A stretch of 64,000 nucleotides of DNA from Lentilactobacillus kefiri (GTDB lineage Bacteria > Bacillota > Bacilli > Lactobacillales > Lactobacillaceae), in assembly GCF_007989105.1 (NCBI RefSeq), contig NZ_BJVK01000006.1:1-64000 (forward strand), written 5' to 3'. Every line of letters begins with the position of its first letter. Position 1 is the stretch's first letter. A program made the position numbers and the translations under genes. Under the pieces are notes generated by a model, which saw only the letters and a list, made by a program, of their open reading frames with translations, was not told the DNA's origin and ran no database searches. Below, piece by piece: positions 9,630 to 18,723 of this stretch.

Positions 9630-11033
9630 ATGACAGTTGATTGGAAAAAGCAAGCTCAAGATTATAAAGCTGATTATCTGAAGGACTTAAAAGAGTTAAT
9701 CAGTATCAACAGTGTTCGAGACGATGAACATAAAACGGATGAGTATCCTTTGGGTGAAGGCCCAACCAAAGCAATGCTGAAGTTCTTATCATTTGGTGAA
9801 CGTGATGGATTTACCACGAAGAATATTGATAATATTGTGGGTTATATCGAATATGGATCAGGTGATCAGACAATGGCGATGCAGGCACATGCTGATGTGA
9901 TGCCTGCAGGTGATGGCTGGGAGACCGACCCATTTGAAATGGTCGAAAAAGACGGCAACGTATTTGGCCGTGGGACTTCAGATGATAAAGGCCCTGCATT
10001 GGCTGCCTACTATGGCTTGAAAATGCTCAAGGATAATGGTGTGACACCAAACATGAAAATTCGCTTGATTATCGGGACTGATGAAGAAAGCGATTGGACA
10101 GGGATGAAACACTACTTTGAAGTTGAACCTGAACCAACCTTTGGCTTTTCACCCGACGCTGAATTTCCACTAATTAATGGTGAAAAGGGTAATGTCACAT
10201 ATGTGACAACCTTTGGCCATTCAAACGGATCAAATTATACTTTAAGAAAGTTTGATTCCGGCTTGCGTCCAAATATGGTTCCAGGCAATGCCGATGCTTT
10301 GGTTGAAGCAAGTGACAACGAAAAATTTGTCGATGCATTTACCGCATTCTTGGATCATAATCCGGTTGCCGGGGATGTTAAAGCGACTGGCAACGGAATT
10401 GCGCTTCACATTACCGGAAAAGCCGCTCATGCGATGGAACCTAAGAACGGGGTCAATGCAGGAACCTACATGGCCAAATTCTTAAATGAATTCCCATTCG
10501 AAGGGGCCGCTAAAGACTTTATCGCTTATCTTGCCGAAGACCTTCATGACGATTCCCGAGCTACCAAAATTGGGGCTGATCATGTGGATGATGTCATGGG
10601 TGATGTTACGATGAATGTTGGAATTATGAAGTTCGATACGCATAATGGCGGTAGTGTTAACACCAATTTCCGATATCCAAAGGGCACTGATGATAAAGAA
10701 ATCTTAGGTCATTTGCAAAAAGCTGCCGGCAAACATGATGGGGAAGTTAAGCAAATCAATAATATGGGTCCCCACTATGTTGACCCAAGTGATCCAATTG
10801 TCAGCACGCTGATGCACGTTTATCAAGAGCAGACAGGTGATACGAAGTCCAAGCCGGAAGTTGTCGGTGGTGGAACTTATGCCCGTCTGATGAAGCGTGG
10901 CGTTGCATTTGGTGCTTTATTCCCAAACGCCAAAGATACGATGCATCAAGCAAACGAATTTCAACCAATCGAAGATTTGATCAAGGCAATGGCAATTTAT
11001 GGCCAGTCAATTTATGAATTGACGGCCAAGTAA
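9630..11033 (+). CDS. pepV: Dipeptidase PepV
   Basis: A 467-residue M20-family metallopeptidase, the usual length of lactobacillal PepV, which cleaves a wide range of dipeptides in the cytoplasm at the end of the proteolytic pathway. The zinc ligands and catalytic residues are readable: His87 in QAHADVMPAGDGW, Asp118 in SDDKGPALA, and the glutamate pair 152-153 in GTDEESDW. The C-terminal GGTYARLM and KDTMHQANEF stretches match the end of the family. The start ATG follows CAGGAGCGAGATAA. A Usp gene follows 20 bases later in the same direction, so both are probably on one transcript that ends at the hairpin near 11575. Confidence 0.96.
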   Translation: MTVDWKKQAQDYKADYLKDLKELISINSVRDDEHKTDEYPLGEGPTKAMLKFLSFGERDGFTTKNIDNIVGYIEYGSGDQTMAMQAHADVMPAGDGWETDPFEMVEKDGNVFGRGTSDDKGPALAAYYGLKMLKDNGVTPNMKIRLIIGTDEESDWTGMKHYFEVEPEPTFGFSPDAEFPLINGEKGNVTYVTTFGHSNGSNYTLRKFDSGLRPNMVPGNADALVEASDNEKFVDAFTAFLDHNPVAGDVKATGNGIALHITGKAAHAMEPKNGVNAGTYMAKFLNEFPFEGAAKDFIAYLAEDLHDDSRATKIGADHVDDVMGDVTMNVGIMKFDTHNGGSVNTNFRYPKGTDDKEILGHLQKAAGKHDGEVKQINNMGPHYVDPSDPIVSTLMHVYQEQTGDTKSKPEVVGGGTYARLMKRGVAFGALFPNAKDTMHQANEFQPIEDLIKAMAIYGQSIYELTAK

Positions 11034-11053
11034 AGACATTTGAGGTGGTTCCC

Positions 11054-11518
11054 ATGCTGAATTTTAATTATTCAAATATTTTAGTTGGGATTGATGGATC
11101 AAAGACTGCAGCTAAAGCTGTTAAAAAGGCAATCTCGATTGCAGAGCATAATCATGCAAAGCTGACGATTGTCGCAGTTATCAACGACCGAGAAATTTTA
11201 GGTGTTGCAAAATCAGCATTAATCGGCTTTGGTAACGCCAATCAATCGACAATTGACGATGTAAAATCACGATTTCAGCGACTGGTCCACAAGTATGAAT
11301 TAATGGCAGAAGATCATGGCTTGGAAGTCAACGCATATGTCACTTCCGGTGATCCGAAAAATCAGTTGGCTCATGACATTGTTGATGACCAGGGGATTGA
11401 CGCGATTGTTGTTGGCGCGACAGGTGCCAATTTCGTTGATCGGATGACGATGGGGTCCACAGCTTCATTTGTGATTTCTCAGGCGCCATGTGATGTATTT
11501 GTCGTTCATCGCGACTAA
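11054..11518 (+). CDS. Universal stress protein (UspA family), ATP-binding type
   Basis: A 154-residue single-domain Usp. The C-terminal nucleotide signature is complete: VVGATGANFVDRMTMGSTA, that is G-x2-G-x9-G-S, so it probably binds ATP. The N-terminal strand ILVGIDGSKTA carries the usual aspartate. I choose the ATG at 11054, six bases after GAGGTGG; a GTG nine bases upstream overlaps that site and is less likely. These cytoplasmic proteins accumulate in stress and growth arrest, and the individual role is unknown. It sits just behind pepV and shares its terminator. A second Usp of the same type lies at 34345. Confidence 0.9.
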   Translation: MLNFNYSNILVGIDGSKTAAKAVKKAISIAEHNHAKLTIVAVINDREILGVAKSALIGFGNANQSTIDDVKSRFQRLVHKYELMAEDHGLEVNAYVTSGDPKNQLAHDIVDDQGIDAIVVGATGANFVDRMTMGSTASFVISQAPCDVFVVHRD

Positions 11519-11548
11519 GTTCTTAATATGATAATGATTGGTTCAACA

Positions 11549-11602
11549 AAAAAGCGGGATAACAGTGCAACTTTAAAAGCTGCGTGTTATCCCGCTTTAT
11601 TA
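11549..11602. terminator. Terminator after the pepV-usp unit
   Basis: A long hairpin: AGCGGGATAACA pairs with TGTTATCCCGCT, with flanking A and T runs. It stands between convergent genes and can serve both strands. Confidence 0.85.
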
Positions 11603-11612
11603 ATCTCATCAA

Positions 11613-11969
11613 TTATTGCTGCTGGTTAGAATGGTTCTTCCTTGGGTTGTTGACAATTAATGCCCAGATACCTGGAATGATATAAATAATGCTTCCCAGT
11701 AAGGCCAGGACAATCAAAACGATCGGCCAGACATAAGCATTATTCTTATGGAGATTCTTGATAGCAAACGCTGCGATTATTTGTTGAATCAGATAAATGA
11801 CGGTAAAAATTCCAAACGCTATCCAGAATGTTGATGACTTTCTAAAGCTGGGTTCACTGTAGAAAATCATAATAAAGCCCAGCCCAACTAGGATAATGGA
11901 AATTAACCACCAGATGTTCCAGCCGGCAGTTTGAGCTCCGGATAGATGATGCGGCTTGGATTGATTCAT
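11613..11969 (-). CDS. Small membrane protein of unknown function
   Basis: A 118-residue protein I cannot assign to a family. It has three hydrophobic segments: about residues 18-38 (NIWWLISIILVGLGFIMIFY), 46-68 (FWIAFGIFTVIYLIQQIIAAF) and 78-105 (YVWPIVLIVLALLGSIIYIIPGIW). The C-terminal tail is basic and glutamine-rich (NNPRKNHSNQQQ). No catalytic motif is seen. The start ATG follows AAAGGAGTG. It is alone on its strand, sharing the terminator with usp. The codon pattern looks like that of its neighbours. Confidence 0.7.
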   Translation of the reverse strand: MNQSKPHHLSGAQTAGWNIWWLISIILVGLGFIMIFYSEPSFRKSSTFWIAFGIFTVIYLIQQIIAAFAIKNLHKNNAYVWPIVLIVLALLGSIIYIIPGIWALIVNNPRKNHSNQQQ

Positions 11970-12038
11970 TTTGACACTCCTTTTATCGAATAATTATTAA
12001 AATTCTAGCAGTCGATCGATGGGGAAGTCAAATTCGAT

Positions 12039-12068
12039 TTGCATATCAGTATCCAAAGAAGTTATAAT
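12039..12068 (+). promoter_or_regulatory. Putative sigma-A promoter of the DUF1835 gene
   Basis: TTGCAT (12039-12044) and a perfect TATAAT (12063-12068) are 18 bases apart, about 50 bases ahead of the start codon. Sequence prediction only. Confidence 0.5.
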
Positions 12069-12119
12069 TTTTGAAGCGAGTCATTAAGAAATGATAATTT
12101 CGAAGGGTGAGGTTCGTTC

Positions 12120-12932
12120 ATGATTGATATAGTATTCAGTGATAGTTTTGCGACGACATTAAGACAGTATTATCAGCAAAAACAGATGATGCATGATGTT
12201 CTGTCACTGCCGTTGTACTTGAGCTTGGGGGATATCAGCCAGCGAACTTTTCTAGAGAGTCGAAAGACGGTTTATAAAATCCAATATGCCCATACGAACG
12301 AATCTGAAGCGCTGACTTCTCAATCCGTCCACAAAATAAAGAAGGCAATGCACAATTTGGATCTTGCGCTGGAAAGGGATGAACCCCTTCGAATCTGGTG
12401 GAGTGATAAAGCAGACGATTACTGTGGCTTTCTTTGGCTGTGTGATTATCTGGTGGACTTTGATGTGGTCACCACGTCTGTTCATGTTCCCATGGTGTTT
12501 TCGACGCTGGGGGACGAGTTACTGACAATTACCGGACTCGGTGACTTGAGTGAGTCAGGGATTGATAAACTTCAGTTATTCAGCTTTGAGTCGGCTTTAC
12601 CCAAAACTGAGCGGGATGCTTATCATTACTACTGGGCACAGCTGCGTGGGGAAAACAATCCCGTTCGAACAATCATCAACGGCTTGGCCGTCAGTCAATC
12701 CATTGATTTTTACGACCGCTTTATTTTTGCAAATTTAAGTCAGCGTCGCTTTCGGGATATTATTCGTGTCATTGGTGAAACGGTTGGTAATTATCCGTTT
12801 GCTCCAACCTGGTGGTATCGACACCGAATCGATTACTTGGTATCAAAGGGGACGATTGATTTTAAGCCAAGTGAACCAACTTTTGATGAATCCAGTGACG
12901 GAAAAATTAAATTAAATATGTCAAACCGTTGA
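12120..12932 (+). CDS. DUF1835 domain-containing protein
   Basis: A 270-residue soluble protein. The start (MIDIVFSDSFATTLRQ) and later WWSDKADDYCGFLWLCDYL resemble the DUF1835 domain, in which a short strand plus SxS-like segment is followed by a helical part; in the known family a DUF3658 domain often follows, and the C-terminal third here (RFRDIIRVIGETVGNYPFAPTWWYRHRIDYLVSKG) could be its counterpart. The biochemical role of this family is not known to me. ATG at 12120 follows AGGGTGAGG. It is monocistronic, between its own promoter and a strong terminator. Confidence 0.65.
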   Translation: MIDIVFSDSFATTLRQYYQQKQMMHDVLSLPLYLSLGDISQRTFLESRKTVYKIQYAHTNESEALTSQSVHKIKKAMHNLDLALERDEPLRIWWSDKADDYCGFLWLCDYLVDFDVVTTSVHVPMVFSTLGDELLTITGLGDLSESGIDKLQLFSFESALPKTERDAYHYYWAQLRGENNPVRTIINGLAVSQSIDFYDRFIFANLSQRRFRDIIRVIGETVGNYPFAPTWWYRHRIDYLVSKGTIDFKPSEPTFDESSDGKIKLNMSNR

Positions 12933-12973
12933 GTATTAGGTGTTCAAGACACAACATTCAGCGTTGAATAAAC

Positions 12974-13019
12974 AAAAAACAACTGGAATGTGAGTATTTA
13001 CTCATGTCCAGTTGCTTTG
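12974..13019. terminator. Bidirectional terminator between the DUF1835 gene and the deoxynucleoside kinase
   Basis: CAACTGGA plus a weaker inner stem (TGAGTA/TACTCA) pairs with TCCAGTTG. A-rich and T-rich flanks are present on both sides. Confidence 0.8.
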
Positions 13020-13020
13020 T

Positions 13021-13674
13021 TTATAATGCTTGACTTTTTGGTTGACGAATTTTGGCGAGGGCGTCATCGATTTGGCCTAAAACGATATCAACATTTTTTT
13101 GATCGGAAAGATCATATTTTTGCAGATCAATTTTAATCTTAGGACTAACGTCGTATTCCTGGAACCATTTCTTGTAGGCAGCCCACATCTTGAAGTAATA
13201 TTCTTGCAAGCCTGGATTGTCGTCAAATTGCTCGTAGTCGCGGCCGCGTTTCTTGATCCGGTGTTTGATCGTATCGAAATCACTATCGGCATAGACTAAC
13301 AAATCTGGCGCCTTTTTAGGCAGTTCGTTCAGTTCGCTCATCATATTGTCCAACAATTTTAAATAGACTGACAGTTCAGTGTCGGTTATGTTTCCCTGGG
13401 CGTTATTTTCGCGGGTAAATAAGGCATCTTCGTAGATTGAACGGTCTAAAACATTGTTGTCATCGCTTAAAGCCTGTTTGATCATTGAAAAACGTTTGTT
13501 TAAAAAATAGATTTGAAGTAAAAATCCATATTGCTTGGGATTGGAGTAGTAAAGTGGTAGAACTGGATTATCGCCAACTGGTTCAAAGAAAGCTTTGGTT
13601 CCTAAATGTTTTGCGATTTTTCCGGTTAAGGTCGTCTTGCCGACACCAATCATTCCTGCAGTTATTATCACCAT
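13021..13674 (-). CDS. Deoxynucleoside kinase (deoxyadenosine/deoxyguanosine kinase family)
   Basis: A 217-residue P-loop kinase that phosphorylates deoxynucleosides for the salvage pathway in the cytoplasm. The Walker A loop is at the very start (ITAGMIGVGKTTL), followed by the substrate-binding FFEPVGDNP with its conserved glutamate, the DRS motif (VLDRSIYEDALF), and the arginine-rich lid (RIKKRGRDYE). Lactobacilli often have two such genes side by side (dAK and dGK); only one is seen here, so base specificity cannot be read from context. The start ATG follows AGAGGGG. It is monocistronic and converges on the DUF1835 gene. Confidence 0.9.
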   Translation of the reverse strand: MVIITAGMIGVGKTTLTGKIAKHLGTKAFFEPVGDNPVLPLYYSNPKQYGFLLQIYFLNKRFSMIKQALSDDNNVLDRSIYEDALFTRENNAQGNITDTELSVYLKLLDNMMSELNELPKKAPDLLVYADSDFDTIKHRIKKRGRDYEQFDDNPGLQEYYFKMWAAYKKWFQEYDVSPKIKIDLQKYDLSDQKNVDIVLGQIDDALAKIRQPKSQAL

Positions 13675-13828
13675 GGTTGCCCCTCTTATTCATAAAATTA
13701 CAATATCTAGTGTACCACAAAATGTGGTAACACAATATATATAATCTCCACATTCGGCGGTTAAATATAGATATACACTCCCTATTAAGTAGTACAATAG
13801 AATTAATAAGTTAAATGGAGGGAATTCG

Positions 13829-14599
13829 ATGTATAAAGCGGTTGTGTTTTTTGACTTAGATGGGACACTTTTTGACAATGAAAAAAACGTGTCTGACGAA
13901 AATGTCGCAGCTATCAATGAATTACGCGAAAACAATATTTTACCAGTTATTTCCACTGGCAGAAATATTTTTGAAATTCAATACGTGATTGATGCTACCG
14001 GAATTGATTCATTAGTAAGTGCCAACGGAAGTTACGTTCAATATAAAGGCAAAAAATTAAAAGCTGAACAGATTAGTGATGACGTGATTGAAGAAGTGTT
14101 AGCCTTTGCCAAGGAGCAGGGCGATGTCATCGCGTTCTACAATAACAAAGAGTTTGCATTGACTGCAGAAAACGACATGACCAAGGTTAACTATCGATTA
14201 CTTCGATTGACACCTCATGTTGACCCTGAGTTCTATAAGAACAATGAGGTGAACTTCTTGAATGTCTTTAATTATGATAAGGACAAGCTCTATCAAGACA
14301 AATTTAAAGGTGAATTATCACTTGTTAGAAATAACCCCCGTTGTTTGGATACCATGAAGTGGGGCGTTTCGAAACAGACTGGGATTCAGGCTTTGATGAA
14401 GAAACTTGATTTGGGGGACATTCCTTCATATGCGTTCGGTGACCAAATGAATGATCTTCAAATGTTTGCCGAAGTTAAATTCCCAATTGCCATGGGGAAT
14501 GGAGTTCCCGAAGTTAAAGAAAAGGCTTCGTTTGTAACTAAATCAAATATTAACGGCGGAATTGTTAATGGGTTGCGTCATTACGGACTCATTAAATAA
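13829..14599 (+). CDS. Cof-type HAD-IIB phosphatase
   Basis: A 256-residue sugar-phosphatase-like protein of the haloacid dehalogenase superfamily with a C2B cap. Motif I is FFDLDGTLFDNE with the nucleophilic and acid/base aspartates, motif II lies at ISTGRN, the lysine of motif III is in the KWGVSKQTG region, and motif IV is FGDQMNDLQMF. The C-terminus shows the usual MGNGVPEVKEKASFVT run. Known relatives hydrolyse various sugar phosphates and flavin or pyridoxal phosphates with low specificity. The start ATG follows TGGAGGG. It converges with pgmB, another HAD enzyme, but is not its paralogue in cap type. Confidence 0.92.
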   Translation: MYKAVVFFDLDGTLFDNEKNVSDENVAAINELRENNILPVISTGRNIFEIQYVIDATGIDSLVSANGSYVQYKGKKLKAEQISDDVIEEVLAFAKEQGDVIAFYNNKEFALTAENDMTKVNYRLLRLTPHVDPEFYKNNEVNFLNVFNYDKDKLYQDKFKGELSLVRNNPRCLDTMKWGVSKQTGIQALMKKLDLGDIPSYAFGDQMNDLQMFAEVKFPIAMGNGVPEVKEKASFVTKSNINGGIVNGLRHYGLIK

Positions 14600-14608
14600 T
14601 TCTGATAC

Positions 14609-14657
14609 TAAAAAATACCATTCAGACAAAAATAATTTTGTCTGAATGGTATTTTTG
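14609..14657. terminator. Bidirectional terminator between the HAD phosphatase gene and pgmB
   Basis: AAATACCATTCAGACAAAA is followed by its reverse complement ending in TTTTTGTTT, a nearly perfect hairpin of about 18 pairs. Confidence 0.9.
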
Positions 14658-14671
14658 TTTAACGTTATTTA

Positions 14672-15343
14672 CTAAGCCATTTGAGCTTTAATGTTTGCAA
14701 GAGTCATTTCTGAGGTGTCGGCAAAGTTAATGTCGGCAGCTTTGAGGATGTTCTTATCACCAATTCCAATTGAAGTCTCGCCAGCAGCGTTGATTGATTG
14801 AACACCAGCGGCAGCATCTTCAACACCGATGCATTGTTCCGGCTTCAAATTGATTAATTCAGCACCCTTGAGGTAGATTTCAGGATCCGGTTTACCTTTG
14901 CTTAAAGTCTTTGGATCAACAATCTTTGGGAAGTAGTCGGTTAAATTTAACTTTTGAAGAACCTTTGGGGCATTTTTAGAAGCAGATGCCAATGACAGCA
15001 GGTAACCACCATTCTTGATTTCATCCAGGAATGCTTTAATTCCCGGTAAGATGTTATCAGGGGTCATTTGGTCAACCAGCTTTAAGTAGTTGGTGTTCTT
15101 TTCAGTTGCCAAAGCAACTTTTTGGTCTTCAGTGTACTTGTCTTGAAGATTACCTGCCTTCAAGATCATTTCCAATGAATCCATTCGGCTGATGCCTTTC
15201 AATCCGTCTTCCAATTCTTTAGACCAAGGGGCACCGACTTTGTCGGCAACTTGACGCCAAGCTTTACTGTGAAATACTGAAGTATCGGTGATGACACCGT
15301 CTAAATCAAATACAAATCCTTTAATATCAGAAAATTTTGCCAT
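14672..15343 (-). CDS. pgmB: Beta-phosphoglucomutase
   Basis: A 223-residue HAD-superfamily mutase that interconverts beta-glucose 1-phosphate and glucose 6-phosphate. Motif I, FVFDLDGVITDT, holds the phosphoryl-accepting Asp13 and the acid/base Asp15. HSKAWRQ provides the substrate-side histidine and lysine of the cap, ASASKNAP is motif II, KPDPEIYLKGA motif III, and GVEDAAAGVQSINAAG motif IV, all typical of PgmB. It lies 16 bases downstream of the GH65 gene on the same strand; this order is the classic arrangement in which a disaccharide phosphorylase produces beta-G1P and PgmB feeds it to glycolysis. The start ATG follows a TGAGGAGTG site. Confidence 0.95.
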   Translation of the reverse strand: MAKFSDIKGFVFDLDGVITDTSVFHSKAWRQVADKVGAPWSKELEDGLKGISRMDSLEMILKAGNLQDKYTEDQKVALATEKNTNYLKLVDQMTPDNILPGIKAFLDEIKNGGYLLSLASASKNAPKVLQKLNLTDYFPKIVDPKTLSKGKPDPEIYLKGAELINLKPEQCIGVEDAAAGVQSINAAGETSIGIGDKNILKAADINFADTSEMTLANIKAQMA

Positions 15344-15359
15344 TATGATTCACTCCTCA

Positions 15360-18077
15360 TTATTTATAAGTAATTGTAGACATTTTGTTCTTTTTAAGAG
15401 AATAACCTTTTTTAGCAACGCTGATATGAACATCGGCATCGGCAGTCACATCAATTCGGTGATGACCGATCACGAAGTTGTAATGAACGCCTTGGTAGGT
15501 TTCTTTAAATGAAATCTTCTTCCAGGTTGATGGCAAGTGGGGATTGATTGTGACTTCGTTGGTGTCAAATCGAACACCACCGTAGCACTTGGTTTCAATC
15601 TGAAGAGTTGCACCCATGACACCAAGATGAATTCCTTCAGCGGTCGTTCCACCTTGAATATCATAATAATCAGAGAATAGTGCTGTTGAGAATAACTGCC
15701 ATGATTGATCCATGTTGCCGTCAATTTGATCAAGAACCGAATAAACAATTCTTGAAAGGGTGGAACCATGGGTTGTCCGATCAAGGTAGAATCTCAAGTT
15801 GCTAGTGAAGAAGTTGGCAGGCAGCTTGTATCCCAAACGATTGATAACTTCCTGGACTTCATCAAATGGTAATTCGTAGTAGGCCATCAATGTATCGGCT
15901 TGCTTAGCGACTTGATAAGCATCTGGTGATTTACCTTCACCTTTAAGCAGACGATCAATTCGTGAAATATCACCATACTTCTTGCGGTAGGCGTCAAAGT
16001 TCAATTTCGACAGGTTGAAGTAGCCTGAGAATTGCCCAATGATACCTTCTTCGTTAATATCCAAACGAAGCTTATGGTCAATGTCTTGCATCTTGTTAAG
16101 CAGGTCTTTGTCGAAGTCGGCTTTTTCACTGGCTTTTTGAACGACGTCACTATTTTCTTTTGAAACCAGCGTATTCACTTTATCAAACAACCAGGAAACC
16201 ATGATGTTGGTATAAGCATTGTTTGTTAAACCATGGTCATTTGAGTTTGGATACTCTTCATGGAACTCATCAGGGCCCATGACATGATGAATATCGTAGC
16301 GGTCAGCTGATTGATCGTAATCGGTCATGCTGACCCAGAACTTACAGATGGAAAGGAGCATTTCCAATCCATATTGATCCATGAATTCCTGGTCACCGGT
16401 AATGTGGACATAATTGATAATGTCATAGGCAACTGAAATTGAAACGTGTCGCTGCAAGCGGCTGTTGTCCGGATCCCATTCACCACTGACAGGATTTAAA
16501 TGAACGAACTGCGATTGTTCATCACCGTACATTCCTGACTGCCAAGGATACATTGAACCTTGCTTGTCCTCAGATTTGGCGTACTTTCTGGCTTCGCCAA
16601 TTCGCTTGTAGCGATACAACAGACACTGCTTGGCAATTGCCGGGTAGTGGATTGCATAAAACGGCAGGTCGAAAGTAACATCCCAGAAGATGTGACCACG
16701 ATAAGCTTCACCGTGGAGGCCACGAGCACCAACCGAGGCGTCCAACTTTCCGGATGCCAATGCGGCACTTGTAACCAGCATATGGAAGATATTAACTCTG
16801 GTCAGCTTTTGACTGGTCAAATCGTTATCAATGATAATATCGGAGTGCTGCCAAACATTGTTCCAGAACTTTTTACTATCTGAAAGGGTATCTTCAAATG
16901 ATGAGTGATCAAGTTCTGTTTGGGCTTGAGCTTCCAAACCGTCATTCTGGTCTTTTGAAGTAAAGACGGTGACATTCTTCTCAAATTCATATGCTTTTCC
17001 AGGTTCAGCGTTGATGCTTAAAGTTTGTTCAACTTTTCCATCTTTCGTTGATGTTTCAATTAATTTCTTTGTATCATAATCTTTACTGCTGAGCTTTGAA
17101 TTGATGACGAACTGAACGTGTGATGTCTTAGTCTGTCCGGTCATTGAAACTTGGTTGTCGTGAGCGGCCATGCCAATAACATCGATGTGATGCTGATCAA
17201 AGTCCTGGTACCGTTCAACGTTTCCGTTGATGACGTTGCCGTCAATTCCGGCATAAATCTGTAAACTGCCTGAGAAATTGATTGGCTTTAATTCGTATTT
17301 GATGGCATAACGATGCCAGTTAGTCATATTAGCTGTTTTGGTTGCCCGAACTTGAAGAATATGTCCGGTTGAAAGTTGGATATGCAGGGTAGTTGTCAAA
17401 GTTCCCGTCTTTAAATCAAGACTTCGATAAATGTCTTGGATATCGGCTTTTTTAATTGTAAATGGTAATTGATGATCAACACCAAAACTAATGTACTGCG
17501 CATTGGGCAGGTTGACCAAGTCTTCATTTACAACATCACGACCATTAATGTTAGTCGTTAATTGGTTGTAAACACCGGCAACGTACATGCCGGGGTAATT
17601 ATCTTTGTCTGCGTGCGATTCAACATAGGCACCACGCAGGCCAAAGTAACCATTTCCAATGGTCAACAGTGCTTCTTGACCATAATTTCTTTTTCCGGCA
17701 TATTCACCGTAGTAGTCCAAATGCCACTTGAGATACTCTTCTTTTTCAGCAACGGCTTTTTCAAGGCCAACTTCCTTAATTTTTTGCAAGTTGACAACCG
17801 GAATGTTCATCATGTTGGCAATGGCAAGACCAATGTCAATCTTTTGATGGTTGATTCCGATAATCGTATCGGAAAACTCGTAGTTCAAAGAATTTTCAAT
17901 AATTGCGGCATCAATCGGCAGGCCGGTTAAGGCCGCTTTAATGTTTTCAAGATTATCGCCAATTGAAAATTTGGGGTTATATGTGATCATAAACTTTCGA
18001 AACGGTGGTCGGTTGGAATCTTCTGAGTAATTCAGTTCCATGACCCCATCGCGAGCCCTAATAGCAAACGTTCTCAT
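15360..18077 (-). CDS. Glycoside hydrolase family 65 enzyme, probable disaccharide phosphorylase with N-terminal extension
   Basis: A 905-residue GH65 protein. The family core begins around residue 130 (RNYGQEALLTIGNGYFGLRGAY), followed by the beta-sandwich domain, then the (alpha/alpha)6 barrel with WQSGMYGDEQ and the active-site segment MGPDEFHEEYPN. In it Glu604 is the likely general acid. A phosphate-loop-like THGSTLS lies near residue 775. Typical maltose phosphorylases are about 750-790 residues and read GPNEYE at the active site, so this is not a standard one. The first 115 or so residues are extra and unassigned. Kojibiose-, trehalose- or nigerose-type substrates are possible. Pairing with pgmB supports phosphorolysis giving beta-G1P. 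The ATG at 18077 after AAGAGG is preferred over an in-frame start 27 codons upstream. No sugar transporter adjoins. Confidence 0.88.
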   Translation of the reverse strand: MRTFAIRARDGVMELNYSEDSNRPPFRKFMITYNPKFSIGDNLENIKAALTGLPIDAAIIENSLNYEFSDTIIGINHQKIDIGLAIANMMNIPVVNLQKIKEVGLEKAVAEKEEYLKWHLDYYGEYAGKRNYGQEALLTIGNGYFGLRGAYVESHADKDNYPGMYVAGVYNQLTTNINGRDVVNEDLVNLPNAQYISFGVDHQLPFTIKKADIQDIYRSLDLKTGTLTTTLHIQLSTGHILQVRATKTANMTNWHRYAIKYELKPINFSGSLQIYAGIDGNVINGNVERYQDFDQHHIDVIGMAAHDNQVSMTGQTKTSHVQFVINSKLSSKDYDTKKLIETSTKDGKVEQTLSINAEPGKAYEFEKNVTVFTSKDQNDGLEAQAQTELDHSSFEDTLSDSKKFWNNVWQHSDIIIDNDLTSQKLTRVNIFHMLVTSAALASGKLDASVGARGLHGEAYRGHIFWDVTFDLPFYAIHYPAIAKQCLLYRYKRIGEARKYAKSEDKQGSMYPWQSGMYGDEQSQFVHLNPVSGEWDPDNSRLQRHVSISVAYDIINYVHITGDQEFMDQYGLEMLLSICKFWVSMTDYDQSADRYDIHHVMGPDEFHEEYPNSNDHGLTNNAYTNIMVSWLFDKVNTLVSKENSDVVQKASEKADFDKDLLNKMQDIDHKLRLDINEEGIIGQFSGYFNLSKLNFDAYRKKYGDISRIDRLLKGEGKSPDAYQVAKQADTLMAYYELPFDEVQEVINRLGYKLPANFFTSNLRFYLDRTTHGSTLSRIVYSVLDQIDGNMDQSWQLFSTALFSDYYDIQGGTTAEGIHLGVMGATLQIETKCYGGVRFDTNEVTINPHLPSTWKKISFKETYQGVHYNFVIGHHRIDVTADADVHISVAKKGYSLKKNKMSTITYK

Positions 18078-18123
18078 AACAAAACCTCTTCTCAATTTTT
18101 GGAAAATAAATAATTCGTTCACA

Positions 18124-18158
18124 TATATAATTCTAGCCCACACAGTCCGCAATCGCAA
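18124..18158 (-). promoter_or_regulatory. Putative promoter of the GH65-pgmB operon
   Basis: On the minus strand, TTGCGA (18158-18153) and TAGAAT (18135-18130) are 17 bases apart. A second register, TTGCGG with TATATA, also has a 17-base spacer. Both end about 50 bases before the start codon. I found no convincing CcpA (cre) site close to it. Confidence 0.45.
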
Positions 18159-18200
18159 TAAATTGCCGTTTTGAATACATACACGGGCATTTCAAGGCGA

Positions 18201-18566
18201 TTACTTTTGCTGCTTCAGCAAGTCTCTGATTTCTGAAAGTAGTACTTCTTTGTTATCAATAGCAGGCTGGGCTGGTTGCTTTTTGATGACTTTGTTGATC
18301 ATTTTGATTAGCAAGAAAACCACGAACGCGACAATTAGAAAATTGATCAGCGAGTTGATAAATGCTCCGTATTTGAATGTGGCGCCACCAACTTTAAATG
18401 CTAAATTTGAGAGATCCATTTTCCCCAAAAAGATGCCGATTAAAGGGTTGATCAGATTATTTGTCAGGGATGTCACGATCCCTGTAAACGCGCCACCAAT
18501 AATGACCCCAACTGCCAGGTCGATTACATTTCCGCGAGCGATGAAAGCCTTAAATTCTTTTAACAT
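18201..18566 (-). CDS. mscL: Large-conductance mechanosensitive channel MscL
   Basis: A 121-residue membrane protein. The N-terminal amphipathic helix and first transmembrane helix are unmistakable ([20 protein letters not shown], then [14 protein letters not shown]). A glycine-containing periplasmic-side loop follows, then the second helix ([18 protein letters not shown]) and a charged cytoplasmic helix ([14 protein letters not shown]). Five subunits form a pore that opens under membrane tension and releases solutes during osmotic down-shock. The start ATG follows a GGAGATTAATC spacing. It is monocistronic and lies upstream of the GH65 promoter on the same strand. Confidence 0.96.
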   Translation of the reverse strand: MLKEFKAFIARGNVIDLAVGVIIGGAFTGIVTSLTNNLINPLIGIFLGKMDLSNLAFKVGGATFKYGAFINSLINFLIVAFVVFLLIKMINKVIKKQPAQPAIDNKEVLLSEIRDLLKQQK

Positions 18567-18723
18567 GTGATTAATCTCCTTTCGATCCGTTAATGTTTGT
18601 CGTTATCAATTATTATATCGATTCTAAAGATCAGATTACAAACTGTAACTTTACCAATTGAGACGTGAATTTGAAGGCCAAAGTATGATAGTATGAAATA
18701 AGAAATTTTACAGGAGAATTCAT

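Noticed and set aside
16560-17930. Two antisense open frames of 107 and 122 codons opposite the GH65 gene
   Set aside because: They are mirror frames of a well-supported gene, lack ribosome sites, and their translations look like shadow sequence.
15360-18077. Calling the GH65 enzyme maltose phosphorylase
   Set aside because: The active-site loop and length differ from the maltose phosphorylase type, so only the family and probable phosphorylase class are supported.
18078-18200. Catabolite-response (cre) site near the GH65 promoter
   Set aside because: GTGAACGAAT looked suggestive, but it does not fit the cre consensus.
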